This document shows positions 35,576 to 44,612 of a DNA stretch of 44,612 bases, piece by piece. Below the pieces are notes generated by a model. It did no database searches. It was given only the letters and a program-made list of their open reading frames with translations, and was not told where the DNA came from. The translations under genes and the position numbers were made by a program. Source of the DNA: Bacillota bacterium (lineage in GTDB: Bacteria > Bacillota > Negativicutes > Sporomusales > CTSoil-080); assembly GCA_017889635.1 (NCBI GenBank), contig JAGGAC010000032.1:1-44612 (forward strand). The letters run 5' to 3'. Numbering within the stretch: the first letter of the stretch is position 1; each line of letters begins with the position of its first letter.

Positions 35576-36733
35576 TTATAGTGCCTCTTTATAAATATCT
35601 TGGATTTCCTCTAATGACGCCTGTTTAGGATTGGTAAAACCGCATGCGTCTTTAAGAGCATTGACTGAAAGTACCGGGATATCCTTAGCATCAAATTTTT
35701 TCAATTCTTTCAATCCACTTGGAATCCCCACATCAAACGAAATTTTGCGAATTGCAGCTATCGCTCTATCAGCCGCCTCCTCATCAGGCAATCCTTGGAC
35801 ATCTTCCCCCATGGCCTTGCCAATATCGGCAAAGCGTCCTGGCACCACTTTAGCATTATATTCGCTTACAGCAGGCAACAAAACTGCATTGCAAACGCCA
35901 TGCGGCAAATCATAAAAGCCTCCAAGCTGATGAGCCATTGCATGAACATAGCCTAAGCTGGCGTTATTAAAGGCCATTCCGGCAAGATACTCCGCATAAG
36001 TCATCATCTCTCGCGCTTCCATGTCATTACCATTTTCAACCGCTCTTCGTAAATATTGCGCAACCAGTTCAATAGCCTTTAAAGCAATACAGTCAGTAAC
36101 CGGAGTAGCTGCAACAGATACATAGGCTTCTACAGCGTGAGTTAAAGCATCCATACCAGTAGCCGCTGTCAATCCTTTTGGCATAGCTACCATCAATTCT
36201 GCATCATCAACTGCAATTGTCGCAGTAACATGCCAATCGACAATTGCCATTTTTACTTTTCTGGCTTCATCTGTAATTATGCAAAAGCGCGTCATTTGAC
36301 TAGCTGTACCGGAAGTAGTATTAATAGCAATTAACGGCAAGCAACTTTTTGCAGATTTGTTAATTCCCTCATAATCTTTGATAGATCCACCGTTTGTTGC
36401 AACTAACGCAATAGCTTTGGCACAATCATGCGGTGATCCTCCACCGATCGAAATAACGAAATCGCATTTGTTATTTCGCAATATCGCAAGACCTGCCTCA
36501 ACATTACGTACAGTCGGATTAGGATGAACTTCATCAAACATAGCATAAGTAACATTAAGCTTATCAAGTAAATCCGTTACTTTTTTAGTTAGCCCAATTT
36601 GAACCAATACTTTATCACTAACAATTAACGCTTTCTGCAAGCCCATTGATTGAATATACTCTGAAATATCCTCCGTACACGAGACACCCATTATAGTTAC
36701 TGATGGCATAAAAAATCCATATGATTTTTTCAT
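35576..36733 (-). CDS. Iron-containing (group III) alcohol dehydrogenase
   Basis: The 385-residue protein shows [49 protein letters not shown] and [23 protein letters not shown], where the two His and the Asp bind Fe. It resembles 1,3-propanediol/methanol-type dehydrogenases. GAGGG stands before the ATG. First gene of a probable ADH-ALDH pair. A start-proximal promoter is seen at 36790-36818. Confidence 0.92.
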   Translation of the reverse strand: MKKSYGFFMPSVTIMGVSCTEDISEYIQSMGLQKALIVSDKVLVQIGLTKKVTDLLDKLNVTYAMFDEVHPNPTVRNVEAGLAILRNNKCDFVISIGGGSPHDCAKAIALVATNGGSIKDYEGINKSAKSCLPLIAINTTSGTASQMTRFCIITDEARKVKMAIVDWHVTATIAVDDAELMVAMPKGLTAATGMDALTHAVEAYVSVAATPVTDCIALKAIELVAQYLRRAVENGNDMEAREMMTYAEYLAGMAFNNASLGYVHAMAHQLGGFYDLPHGVCNAVLLPAVSEYNAKVVPGRFADIGKAMGEDVQGLPDEEAADRAIAAIRKISFDVGIPSGLKELKKFDAKDIPVLSVNALKDACGFTNPKQASLEEIQDIYKEAL

Positions 36734-36789
36734 TTTATTTCCCTCTATCCAACTGCGATCGCAAGTTTATTTTTCTACCGGTATATAAA

Positions 36790-36818
36790 AATGTAATCAA
36801 CATTAACTTCAATGTCAA
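36790..36818 (-). promoter_or_regulatory. Promoter of the ADH-ALDH genes
   Basis: Minus-strand TTGACA (36813-36818), 17 bp, TACATT (36790-36795), 57 bp before the ADH start. Confidence 0.55.
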
Positions 36819-36861
36819 TAGTTACTAAATTTTCTGAATACGTTATTAATTGTACTTATGC

Positions 36862-36890
36862 ATAAAAAAAAGTGTGTTCAATAACACACT
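36862..36890 (-). terminator. Hairpin terminator with no visible gene before it
   Basis: AGTGTGTT-caat-AACACACT (36871-36890) with eight Ts following on the minus strand. The sequence upstream (36891-37350) encodes no recognisable protein, so it may end an unseen RNA. Confidence 0.65.
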
Positions 36891-36997
36891 AAACTTTAAT
36901 GAAAAAGACCCTGCTTGCATACAATATTATTTCAGCTTCATGTTAGCCCCATACTTGTTACAATCACATTATTTGAAGGTATTACTAGAGTTCATGG

Positions 36998-37067
36998 CTG
37001 GTATAGTAGCTATCACAATATAAATTGAAAAGCTACTATTTTTGATAGTAATAATAGTCGATACCAG
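36998..37067. other. Nested inverted repeats in a 690-bp gene-free gap
   Basis: CTGGTAT (36998-37004) pairs with ATACCAG (37061-37067), enclosing ATAGTAGCT (37003-37011) / AGCTACTAT (37031-37039). A T-run follows the inner right arm on the plus strand. Could be part of a structured RNA. Elsewhere in 36734-37419 only AT-rich spacer is seen, including three TTTTTTAATATT-like units at 37260-37295. Confidence 0.35.
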
Positions 37068-37350
37068 TTTTCTGATCCGCCTTAAAACAAATTAATCGCT
37101 TGTTTTACACCTTTTCCCTTCAACATTATTTCATATCTCTTAGCGCAAATTGAACATTATTTTTTTATTCACATAATATTGTAAAAATAATACCATTTTT
37201 TTGTAATACCCAGTCACCTACCTTGAGCAATTTAAGGCAACATATTTATACCATAATATTGAATTAATATTTTTTTAATATTTTTTTAATATTTGTCCTT
37301 ACCGCTAGTTTATAACACTTGAACTTTCGAAAAACTTAAGAAGCGTCTAT

Positions 37351-37392
37351 AAAAATAAACCCGCTTAAACTTTTAGTTTTAAGCGGGTTTAT
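37351..37392 (-). terminator. Terminator of the MFS transporter gene
   Basis: ATAAACCCGCTTAAA pairs with TTTAAGCGGGTTTAT around an eight-base loop; TTTTT follows on the minus strand. Confidence 0.85.
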
Positions 37393-37419
37393 AGCTAGTT
37401 GTTCCTTAGCTTATAGTAC

Positions 37420-38628
37420 CTATGCTATTCCTTTTCCTGTATCTCCTACCATTTGACTTGACGTTTTCATTGCTACAAAGAAAGCAATGATTGTAGCAAC
37501 AATCAATGTTGCAGCTGAAACTCCATATAAAAATCTGAATGATTCATTCCCTGAAATAGTTGCTATAATAAGCTGAGCAAATGGAGCTAGTAAATATCCA
37601 ATATGAATACCGCTAGTTACAAGACCATATGCAACATCTCTATGCGCCTTGTCAACTTTTTGTGATGTTAAGTTTAAAATGTAAGGTGTAAGCATTCCCG
37701 AGCCAAGTCCTATTAAAATGTTGGCAATAGATTGAGCTGCAAAGGAATGTGCAAAATATAGAACTAGGTATCCAATGGCAAAAATAGCTAGGGATAGAAA
37801 AACTATATAATTCTTAGTTTTATTATAGAAATTCGGGAAAATCGCTCCAGATATAATGCTGGCGCCTCCTGGCAAACAAACCGCTATACCAATCATCCAA
37901 GTCAATCCGATATTTTCCGTAGTCATAAACAAGGCCATGTTTGTAATGTTAAAGGCAAAGAACATCCAGTTAATTGTCATAAAAGCAACTAAAGCATATG
38001 CAATCTTTGGAGTATTTGAACTCGACAAATGCTGATCCCCTACTTCAATTGGAGCCTGGTTGATAGGGGGAGATTTTGGTAAACCCAATATTGCAATAAC
38101 CATGATAACAAGACAAACCGAAAAGCATAAGAATGGATATCTCCATCCAAGTATTAAAATAAAGCCTACTGCAATACTATCAAGCACATTGGCAATGTTA
38201 GCTACACTAGTAGCAAAGCCAAGCATCCTTTGCCTTTGCGTACCTGTAAAATGTTCTGCAATAATTGCATTCGGTAGAGGTAGTACAAGTCCAACGCCAA
38301 TCCCGGTAAGCAATCTAGCAATTAAAATCTGACTCATAGTTTGCGCTAAATAAGGTAACATACCCGCAACACCATAAATCAACAATCCCACGATAATCAG
38401 ACTTTTTTTATCATATCTTTTAGCTAGTTTCCCTGCAACTACACTCATCGGAATTGATGCAAAGAATGGCATAATAACAATTAGCTGCAATTGAAAAGTT
38501 GATGCATGAGGGAATGCAGTTGCTATTGAGCCCAAAATAGGAGCAACTACTGAAAGCTCATATATCCATACAAATGGTATTAGTAGAATTGTAAAAACAT
38601 TAAATTTTGTTAACTTTGAATCTTTCAT
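37420..38628 (-). CDS. MFS transporter
   Basis: A 402-residue protein with about twelve membrane helices. The family loop between helices 2 and 3 reads GKLAKRYDKKSLIIVG, and helix 4 has RLLTGIGVGLVLPLPNAIIAE. The central cytoplasmic loop (about residues 185-210) is short. Substrate unknown; probably a drug/H+ antiporter-like or sugar-acid carrier. It is divergent from the YesN-type regulator gene, so the 367-bp gap (38629-38995) holds both promoters, and the regulator may control it. Confidence 0.87.
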   Translation of the reverse strand: MKDSKLTKFNVFTILLIPFVWIYELSVVAPILGSIATAFPHASTFQLQLIVIMPFFASIPMSVVAGKLAKRYDKKSLIIVGLLIYGVAGMLPYLAQTMSQILIARLLTGIGVGLVLPLPNAIIAEHFTGTQRQRMLGFATSVANIANVLDSIAVGFILILGWRYPFLCFSVCLVIMVIAILGLPKSPPINQAPIEVGDQHLSSSNTPKIAYALVAFMTINWMFFAFNITNMALFMTTENIGLTWMIGIAVCLPGGASIISGAIFPNFYNKTKNYIVFLSLAIFAIGYLVLYFAHSFAAQSIANILIGLGSGMLTPYILNLTSQKVDKAHRDVAYGLVTSGIHIGYLLAPFAQLIIATISGNESFRFLYGVSAATLIVATIIAFFVAMKTSSQMVGDTGKGIA

Positions 38629-38895
38629 ATTATCCTCCTGTTATTCTATTATTTACTCCAGGATTAAATGAGAACTCCTACTTTTTACACAAATTCCACC
38701 ACCTGGAAGGAAATATGTTAATCCTTCCAGAATTTACATTAGTTTAATCCTTTTCTTACAACATTAATAATATTTTTCATCTCCATTCGTGTGCATTAAT
38801 TTTCACCATTTACCTTCAAGCTTGTTACTTTTTTAACTTATTTATATTTTACAGGAATGCATTATTCTTTAATATTGCAGTTTCTTATGATTTTA

Positions 38896-38967
38896 TTTAA
38901 TATATTCATATCTTTTAATATATTCATATCTTTTAATATATTCATACCATTTAATATATTCATACCT
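38896..38967. repeat. Four 18-bp direct repeats before the response regulator
   Basis: Four head-to-tail copies of TTTAATATATTCATAYCN, at 38896, 38914, 38932 and 38950, the first two identical. They end 28 bp before the regulator start. Such an array may be an activator binding region or a slippage-prone promoter. Confidence 0.85.
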
Positions 38968-38995
38968 TTCTATTTACTGCAGGAGGCTTTTATGT

Positions 38996-40573
38996 ATGAA
39001 GAAACTCATTCTTGTTGATGATGAAGAAATCGTCTTGAATAGTATTCAAAAAATATTTCAAATGGAAAATTACCAATTTCAAATAGTCGGTACGTTTACT
39101 AATCCCCAAAAGGCTTTAGATCAAATTAAAGATTTGTCTCCTCACTTGATTATCACAGATGTTAAAATGCCTTATATGGACGGCCTGGAATTTTCCTCAA
39201 AGGCCAAGCAGATCTTACCTCAGGTTCAAATCGTAATTTTATCTGGACATGATGATTTTGCATACGCTCAAACTGCAATAAAACTAGGAGTTAGTGATTA
39301 TTTATTAAAACCGATTCGAAAGAAGGATTTTGAGGCAATGCTTTCAACCATGCATAAAAAAATTGAAGCTGATTTAAGTTTTGAAGAACAATTGAAGGCA
39401 TTAACTAATACACTGCTGTCAAACTATGCTATTCTCAAAAACAAATTTTTCACAATGCTTATGGAACAAGGAAATGCTTTAGATTCAAACTTAAAGTGCC
39501 TTTACGATCAGCTAGGTTTTTGTTTTGCTAATCATAATTTCATATTAGTAAAGTTTGTAATTGATGAGATCTACGCAGAAGATGATTATATATCAATTAT
39601 TGAGAAATTAATCAGTGAATTTAAAGATCAGATGCAAGGTTACGCCTTTATTGAAGAATTTTATACTGACGAGTATTTATATTTCTATATCTACGATTTA
39701 CATAAAGATTTTTCGCAGGAAAACTTTTTAAACAGTGTTCTCCAATATACTACGAATAAAAATAATCATGGCTTAAAACTGCTGGTAGGTGTTAGTCAAA
39801 TACATGCTTCAATGTACAACTTATTTTTTGCAGGTTCTGAATGTGATGAGTTCATTTTAACTTCAGGTACAAACTTGAATTATAATAAACTTCCTATGGA
39901 AAACTTTTTCTCTGTAGATTCTGCCACGTATTTTTCATATTCAGAGGTAGAAAATTTATTTTTATCGATTTTTTCCAATAACCAAAGTAATATTTTAAAA
40001 TCTATCGAAAACATTTTTAACATTACAACATTTCCTATGTATAAAGATTTCTGGTATAGTATTGCAATTATAATAATGATAAGGATGTATCAAATTCAAG
40101 ATAAATACCATTCTCAAAATAAATACATTACTAGAGATTTATTAAAAATAGAACGACTGAAGCGACTCTGCCCTACCACAGCCCAACTTAAAAAATTACT
40201 TATAGAAAAAGCTGTTGCCCTTGCAGATTTAATTAACTCACAAAGTGTACTTGCGCCTTCAAAGACAATTTTAACTGCAATTCAATATATTAAAGATCAC
40301 TTCAATGAAAATATTACTCTTTCCGGTGTGGCAGAACATACTCATATCAGTAAAAATTATTTATGTGACTTGCTGAAAAAAGAATTAAATATTACATTCA
40401 TTGATTATGTTACTAATCTACGTATTGAAAGGGCTAAATATTATTTATCTAACACTGACATGAAGATGTATGAAATTTCAGCTGCTGTTGGGTATAATGA
40501 TTATGCTTATTTCTCACAAATTTTCAAACGACATACTGGTATTAGTTTGTCTAATTACCGTAAACAACATTAA
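38996..40573 (+). CDS. YesN-type response regulator with AraC DNA-binding domain
   Basis: The 525-residue protein has an N-terminal receiver domain (DDEE at 8-11, phospho-acceptor D55 in IITDVKMPYMDG, SGHDD, Lys in LLKPI near 105), a long middle region and a C-terminal AraC double helix-turn-helix (ITLSGVAEHTHISKNYLCDL, then MYEISAAVGYNDYAYFSQIF). AGGAGG precedes the ATG. It forms a pair with the converging YesM-type kinase gene downstream. It likely activates the neighbouring transporter or binding-protein genes. Confidence 0.9.
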   Translation: MKKLILVDDEEIVLNSIQKIFQMENYQFQIVGTFTNPQKALDQIKDLSPHLIITDVKMPYMDGLEFSSKAKQILPQVQIVILSGHDDFAYAQTAIKLGVSDYLLKPIRKKDFEAMLSTMHKKIEADLSFEEQLKALTNTLLSNYAILKNKFFTMLMEQGNALDSNLKCLYDQLGFCFANHNFILVKFVIDEIYAEDDYISIIEKLISEFKDQMQGYAFIEEFYTDEYLYFYIYDLHKDFSQENFLNSVLQYTTNKNNHGLKLLVGVSQIHASMYNLFFAGSECDEFILTSGTNLNYNKLPMENFFSVDSATYFSYSEVENLFLSIFSNNQSNILKSIENIFNITTFPMYKDFWYSIAIIIMIRMYQIQDKYHSQNKYITRDLLKIERLKRLCPTTAQLKKLLIEKAVALADLINSQSVLAPSKTILTAIQYIKDHFNENITLSGVAEHTHISKNYLCDLLKKELNITFIDYVTNLRIERAKYYLSNTDMKMYEISAAVGYNDYAYFSQIFKRHTGISLSNYRKQH

Positions 40574-40609
40574 AAACAGAGTTAACCTCAGCTTTTTTTA
40601 CAAACACGG

Positions 40610-40653
40610 AAAAACCATACCGAATTTAATTAATTAAATTCGGTATGGTTTTT
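40610..40653. terminator. Perfect 44-bp palindrome, two-way terminator
   Basis: AAAAACCATACCGAATTTAA and its exact mirror complement meet at AATT. It lies between the converging regulator and kinase genes and overlaps the kinase's last codons (stop at 40626), so it can terminate both. Confidence 0.9.
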
Positions 40654-42458
40654 GGTAAACGAATAACGCATGCTGTTCTCATTTTGTCCACAATCGTATA
40701 TTCTATGCCATATTCCATTCCGTGAATAATCTTAATTCTTCGGTTGATATTTTGGATACCATATCCCTTACTTTCAAAAGAAAGATACTCTGTGTTATCT
40801 ACATCGAATTCTAGAAGCTTTTCCATTTGCTCTAAATCAATATTAGCGCCATCATTTATTATTGTTATATACAAAACTTCTCCCTGAACTTTAACTTTAA
40901 TATCGATAACTCCAGGAACCTCTGAAAGGCTAATACCATGTTTAATACAGTTTTCTACAATAGGTTGCAAAACAAAACGCACAACCTTTAATTTTCTGGC
41001 TTCTTCTTCAACTTCATAGTTACAGGTGAGTCGATCTCCAAAACGTAATTTTTGAATAGTTAAGTAGCTTTCGATATACTGTAATTCATGTTCTATGTCT
41101 ACAAATGAGCTATTATTTTTAGTGAGACTCAAACGGAAAGTATCCGATAAAGCTGTTACCATTTCACTAATTCTTTCATCACCATTGGCTAATGCCATCC
41201 AGTTGATGCAGTCTAGAGTATTGTAAAGAAAGTGTGGATTGATCTGAGTTTCTAAAAGTGCCAGTTCCGCATCTTTTTTTTCTAAGTCCTTTATATAAAT
41301 TTCTTTTATTAGATTTTCTATACGGCTAACTAGTCGTTGATAAGATCGGTACATAACTCCTATTTCGTCTTTTCTGGAATTATAATCATTCACATTTAAT
41401 TCTAAAGTTTCTTCTTTCGAAACTCCCCCATGGTATAAATCCATCATATTTGACAATGTATGAATAGGTTTTGACATATTACCTGCTAGAAAAATAGACA
41501 TAAAAAGAAAAATAAACATTACAATAACAGCAACCATAATCATTTGCATCCTAACTGAGACAATATTATCGTTAACCTCTGTAAATGGTGCGGCAATCAA
41601 TAACTGCCATCCGCTATTTTTAAATGATTTTTTTCCAACAACGTATTTCTCATTATTCTCCTCAATAATTTGGAAGTCATTTGCTGCTATAATCTTGTCA
41701 ACAAGGAAGGAATAATCCCGCACCGATGTATTTCTTAGAATTACTTGATTATTCTCATCAACAATCCAGACATTCGTCGTACTCCCCCATCCTATATCTT
41801 TCAAAATCCCATCCAGATAGCTTTTATTTATATAAATCATAACTCTTCCAATAGGTGTTTTATTATCGTCCAAGCTTCGAATAACTCTGGTCAGCATTAG
41901 ATCATTAGTTTTAAATTCCTCTGATTTTTCTTCAGCCAAAGCATGTCCATACCAACTATAAGGTTTTGTTTCTTCTCTAAGCTTTGAAATCCACCATTTC
42001 TTTTGTATCTGTTTTATTGTCGAAACATTTGTATATGCCTTTTCCGTAGAAAATATAACAGTATTCTCACTCATTAATACAACACTATTTATATACTCTC
42101 TATTTATAATAAAGCTATTAATAAAATAGCTTACTTCACTACTATTAGGATATTTTTCTCCTCTTCTTACCTTTTGAAGCAAAACCTGAACATCCTTGTC
42201 ATATATAATATTTCTTGATAAATTTTCAGTCTCACTAGTCACAAGCTCGACCTGATTTCTTAACCGCTCCATTGTAATAATCAATGAATTTATCATTTCA
42301 CTTTTAGCACTTCTACTAAGAAAATAATAGAAACCGGCTGAAATAATCAATAATACTGGAAGCACTACTGTAAGAAAGGTTAAAAATAATCTCATTCGAA
42401 AATTCATCTTATTTCTATATTGTCGAAATAAATGGATACCACTCCTATTCCATATCAA
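40626..42458 (-). CDS. YesM-type sensor histidine kinase
   Basis: I prefer a TTG start at 42458 (GGGGGTG upstream), giving 610 residues; an ATG at 42407 and a longer frame exist. Two membrane helices (first near residues 22-45, second near 292-315) flank a ~245-residue extracytoplasmic Cache-like domain; a HAMP segment follows. The histidine is in ETQINPHFLYNTLDCINW, the N box in QPIVENCIKHG and the G box in GYGIQNINRRI. It presumably phosphorylates the neighbouring YesN-type regulator. Confidence 0.88.
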   Translation of the reverse strand: MIWNRSGIHLFRQYRNKMNFRMRLFLTFLTVVLPVLLIISAGFYYFLSRSAKSEMINSLIITMERLRNQVELVTSETENLSRNIIYDKDVQVLLQKVRRGEKYPNSSEVSYFINSFIINREYINSVVLMSENTVIFSTEKAYTNVSTIKQIQKKWWISKLREETKPYSWYGHALAEEKSEEFKTNDLMLTRVIRSLDDNKTPIGRVMIYINKSYLDGILKDIGWGSTTNVWIVDENNQVILRNTSVRDYSFLVDKIIAANDFQIIEENNEKYVVGKKSFKNSGWQLLIAAPFTEVNDNIVSVRMQMIMVAVIVMFIFLFMSIFLAGNMSKPIHTLSNMMDLYHGGVSKEETLELNVNDYNSRKDEIGVMYRSYQRLVSRIENLIKEIYIKDLEKKDAELALLETQINPHFLYNTLDCINWMALANGDERISEMVTALSDTFRLSLTKNNSSFVDIEHELQYIESYLTIQKLRFGDRLTCNYEVEEEARKLKVVRFVLQPIVENCIKHGISLSEVPGVIDIKVKVQGEVLYITIINDGANIDLEQMEKLLEFDVDNTEYLSFESKGYGIQNINRRIKIIHGMEYGIEYTIVDKMRTACVIRLPKTIPNLIN

Positions 42459-42632
42459 GAAAACACCCCCTGCGGATATGATATTACATCCTTTTTCTTT
42501 GTCAATAACTTGAGAAAATGTCACCCAGAAATATTATTTAAACTTAACGTATATTACATTTTTTATTAGCAGTAATATATTGTTGTATAATGAAAATGAC
42601 TTTCTCTACTCTAGTATTAAAGGAGTTATTAT

Positions 42633-43961
42633 ATGAAGTGCACTTATAGACATAGATTATTGATCACTTTTATGGTTTTGTTTTCTTTACTCACTCTAAG
42701 TTGTGCCAAGCCACAAACCGAATCTACAGGATCATCTTCAGAAAGTAATAAACCAGAATTAAATGTATGGATTTTCTTTGACCACAACACACCCAGTACT
42801 CATTATCTTGACTTATGGAAATCACTTGGTAATGAACTTGGCTATAATGTAAACGTTAAAACTTTCGCCTCTGAAGAGCTGAGATATAAGCTAAGAATTT
42901 CATTAGCCTGCGATGAGCTTCCAGATATCTTCGCGGTCTGGGGCGGAACTTTTCCAGACTTTTTATTTGATGCCGGTGCATGTTTACCTGTACAAGACTA
43001 TATAACCAACTCAGGCTTAAACTATAAAAAATCCTATTTACTCCCCTATTCCGACGGAAATAACTATATCATACCTTGCCTTGTAGAAGCATATTCCGTA
43101 ACTTATTATAATAAATCATTAATGAAAAAATTTGGCGTAAAACCGCCAAAAAATTGGAATGAACTAATGAATATAATATATGTAGTTAATGCTTATAACA
43201 AAGAACATCAAACAACCTATTCTGCTATAGAACTTGGAGATAAAGATAATTGGTTGGGAGAATTATTATATGATATGATTGTAAATCGAATTGACCCTTA
43301 TGCATTAGACAAGCTAAGAACCGGTAAAATAAAATTTACCGATAAAATCTTTTTAGACGCGGCTTATAAAGTAGTAGAACTTGTTGATTCAGGTGCCTTT
43401 CCAAAAGATTATCTAGAAACTGGAGAAGTGGAATCCATCCAAAATTTTGTTCAAAACAAGTCTCTCTTATTACCACATCAATCCACCATTGTCTATCACC
43501 TAATTGAAAACATGGGCAATGATACAATTGGACTAATTCAATGGCCTAATAGTGGTGTAAATACTAATTCTAATTATAGTCAGTATTTAATAGATATTAA
43601 TCATACATTAAAACCAGGTCTGTGCATTAGCCGTAAGACTGCACATAAAGACGAAGCTGCTAAATTGTGCCTAAGGTTTTCAGAAGAAGTAAATAAAATA
43701 AATGTTATGAAGTATGGCTATATTAATCTTATGGAAAATAATAAGCTGACACCCCCTAATAATCTGCCTCTTCCTGTAAAAGAATTTACCTCCATGATAG
43801 ATGAGGCAAAATATTTCACAAGCTTTTGGTATGCCATATTGCCACAAAACGAGGCAGATGAGTGGCGAAGCCTTACTAAAAAATTGTTTGCCAAGGCAAT
43901 TACACCTGAAGAATTTATTAAAGCTGGTGCAAAGCATTTAGCTTATCTACCTAAAAAATAA
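42633..43961 (+). CDS. Orphan extracellular solute-binding lipoprotein
   Basis: The 442-residue protein begins with a lipoprotein signal ending LTLSCAKP (acylated Cys), behind AGGAG. The body resembles family-1 sugar-binding proteins: ELNVWIFFDHNTP, DELPDIFAVWGGTFPDF, YNKSLMKKFGVKPPKNWNELM. No permease or ATPase gene is near, and it lies divergently beside the sensor kinase (174-bp gap). It may therefore be a ligand-binding partner of the kinase rather than part of a transporter; that is inference. Confidence 0.85.
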   Translation: MKCTYRHRLLITFMVLFSLLTLSCAKPQTESTGSSSESNKPELNVWIFFDHNTPSTHYLDLWKSLGNELGYNVNVKTFASEELRYKLRISLACDELPDIFAVWGGTFPDFLFDAGACLPVQDYITNSGLNYKKSYLLPYSDGNNYIIPCLVEAYSVTYYNKSLMKKFGVKPPKNWNELMNIIYVVNAYNKEHQTTYSAIELGDKDNWLGELLYDMIVNRIDPYALDKLRTGKIKFTDKIFLDAAYKVVELVDSGAFPKDYLETGEVESIQNFVQNKSLLLPHQSTIVYHLIENMGNDTIGLIQWPNSGVNTNSNYSQYLIDINHTLKPGLCISRKTAHKDEAAKLCLRFSEEVNKINVMKYGYINLMENNKLTPPNNLPLPVKEFTSMIDEAKYFTSFWYAILPQNEADEWRSLTKKLFAKAITPEEFIKAGAKHLAYLPKK

Positions 43962-44062
43962 ATTGTATAATCCGGATTCTCTATAAACCTCCAAGTTAAC
44001 GGAGAAACAGTAGAAAAGCTATTGAAAATTTACAATACTTGGTAATGTTACAATAGAAAGCA

Positions 44063-44101
44063 GGCTCTTACCGGCATTCTCGGTAAGAGCCTTTGTTTTT
44101 T
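44063..44101 (+). terminator. Terminator of the binding-protein gene
   Basis: GGCTCTTACCG (44063-44073) pairs perfectly with CGGTAAGAGCC (44081-44091), followed by TTTGTTTTTT. 101 bp past the stop codon. Confidence 0.85.
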
Positions 44102-44194
44102 ATATATGGGGAAAGTGGCAAAATCATGAGATTTTCTCTTGAAAAAGCAAATCTGTAGTTTTGCATCAACCGGGTATTCTTATAAATATATTTT

Positions 44195-44268
44195 TGGAGC
44201 GGGTGATGGGAATCGAACCCACGCAGCTAGCTTGGAAGGCTAGGACTCTACCATTGAGCTACACCCGC
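44195..44268 (-). tRNA. tRNA-Gly (anticodon TCC)
   Basis: 74 bases including an encoded CCA; acceptor GCGGGTG/CACCCGC, anticodon loop CTTCCAA, T loop GGTTCGATTCC. Last of four tRNA genes on the minus strand. Confidence 0.95.
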
Positions 44269-44294
44269 ATTAATAGATATATTAGATACTTAAC

Positions 44295-44379
44295 TGGTGG
44301 AGGGGGCTGGATTCGAACCAGCGAAGGCAGAGCCGGCAGATTTACAGTCTGCTCCCTTTAGCCACTCGGGAACCCCTCC
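44295..44379 (-). tRNA. tRNA-Tyr (anticodon GTA)
   Basis: 85 bases including CCA, with the long variable arm of bacterial tRNA-Tyr; acceptor GGAGGGG/CCCCTCC, anticodon GTA in CTGTAAA. Confidence 0.95.
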
Positions 44380-44391
44380 ATATAATTTTTT

Positions 44392-44467
44392 TGGAGCTGG
44401 CGAGAGGAATTGAACCCCCAACCTGCTGATTACAAGTCAGCTGCTCTACCAATTGAGCTACGCCAGC
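44392..44467 (-). tRNA. tRNA-Thr (anticodon TGT)
   Basis: 76 bases including CCA; acceptor GCTGGCG/CGCCAGC, anticodon TGT in CTTGTAA, D loop TAGCTCAATTGGTAGAGCA. Confidence 0.95.
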
Positions 44468-44514
44468 AAAATGGTTCCTCAGAACAGAATCGAGCTACTA
44501 AGACAAAATATTAA

Positions 44515-44591
44515 TGGCGACCCCGAACGGATTTGAACCGTCGATCTCCGCCGTGACAGGGCGGCATGTTAGACCGCTACACCACGGGGCC
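44515..44591 (-). tRNA. tRNA-Asp (anticodon GTC)
   Basis: 77 bases including CCA; acceptor GGCCCCG/CGGGGTC (one G-U), anticodon GTC in CTGTCAC. First of the four in transcription order (Asp-Thr-Tyr-Gly); more may lie beyond the window edge. Confidence 0.95.
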
Positions 44592-44612
44592 GCGTTTGGT
44601 GGGCGATGACAG

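Noticed and set aside
38881..38970. CRISPR-like array
   Set aside because: The 18-bp repeats are head-to-tail without spacers.
44161..44361. Plus-strand 66-codon ORF at the window end
   Set aside because: It lies antisense to tRNA-Gly and tRNA-Tyr; a well-known artefact of tRNA regions.

Overview
The window looks like chromosome from an outer-membrane-bearing Firmicute (Negativicutes, Sporomusaceae-like). This is an inference: typical Firmicutes genes (YesM/YesN two-component pair, DUF6143 protein, MetNIQ, PrpR-type sigma-54 activator) sit beside a signal-peptide beta-barrel porin ending in Phe. The DNA is AT-rich and mostly minus-strand. No CRISPR array, rRNA or intact insertion sequence was seen.

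Layout. 1-330: decayed ~40-bp tandem repeats. 433-2848: secreted metallophosphoesterase, porin and a doubtful small exported protein. 3341-4283: a small conserved protein and the wreck of a TIR-like (Thoeris ThsB-type) gene, with two copies of a short hairpin-linked repeat; a third copy lies at 7345-7450. 4352-7253: ArsR-led operon (regulator, NAD(P)-binding protein, membrane protein, old-yellow-enzyme reductase). 7527-12428: three abutting genes resembling a Gamma-Mobile-Trio (GMT) core, two of them tyrosine recombinases. 12492-16516: methionine ABC transporter with an M20 amidohydrolase, behind a promoter and a strong leader hairpin. 16544-18229: BKACE and SDR. 18485-24933: a D-glucarate locus (glycerate kinase, tartronate semialdehyde reductase, glucarate dehydratase, GntP permease, sigma-54 activator) with a legible sigma-54 promoter and three phased operators, but permease and dehydratase are fused by a deletion and the activator is broken in several places. 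25138-26494: a possible 30-residue small protein, a YczE-type membrane protein behind a candidate structured leader, and a small membrane protein. 26617-31656: a CprK-like CRP/FNR regulator and the glycyl-radical system hpdB-hpdC-hpdA (4-hydroxyphenylacetate decarboxylase, p-cresol formation), with a shared AAAGTACAC-type operator candidate. 31808-36733: EthD-like protein, DUF6143 protein, aldehyde dehydrogenase, Fe-type alcohol dehydrogenase. 37351-44101: MFS transporter, YesN/YesM pair and an orphan substrate-binding lipoprotein. 44195-44591: four tRNA genes (Gly, Tyr, Thr, Asp).

How it fits together: this is a metabolic accessory region. The most interesting points are (i) a GMT-like recombinase trio, apparently without cargo, in a non-proteobacterial genome; (ii) an hpd operon paired with a regulator from a family known to sense hydroxyphenylacetates; (iii) a glucarate regulon caught in decay with its sigma-54 control elements intact; (iv) a candidate cis-regulatory RNA before the YczE gene; and (v) a two-component system with an orphan binding protein. 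Identities come from reading the sequence and recalling families; no search was run.
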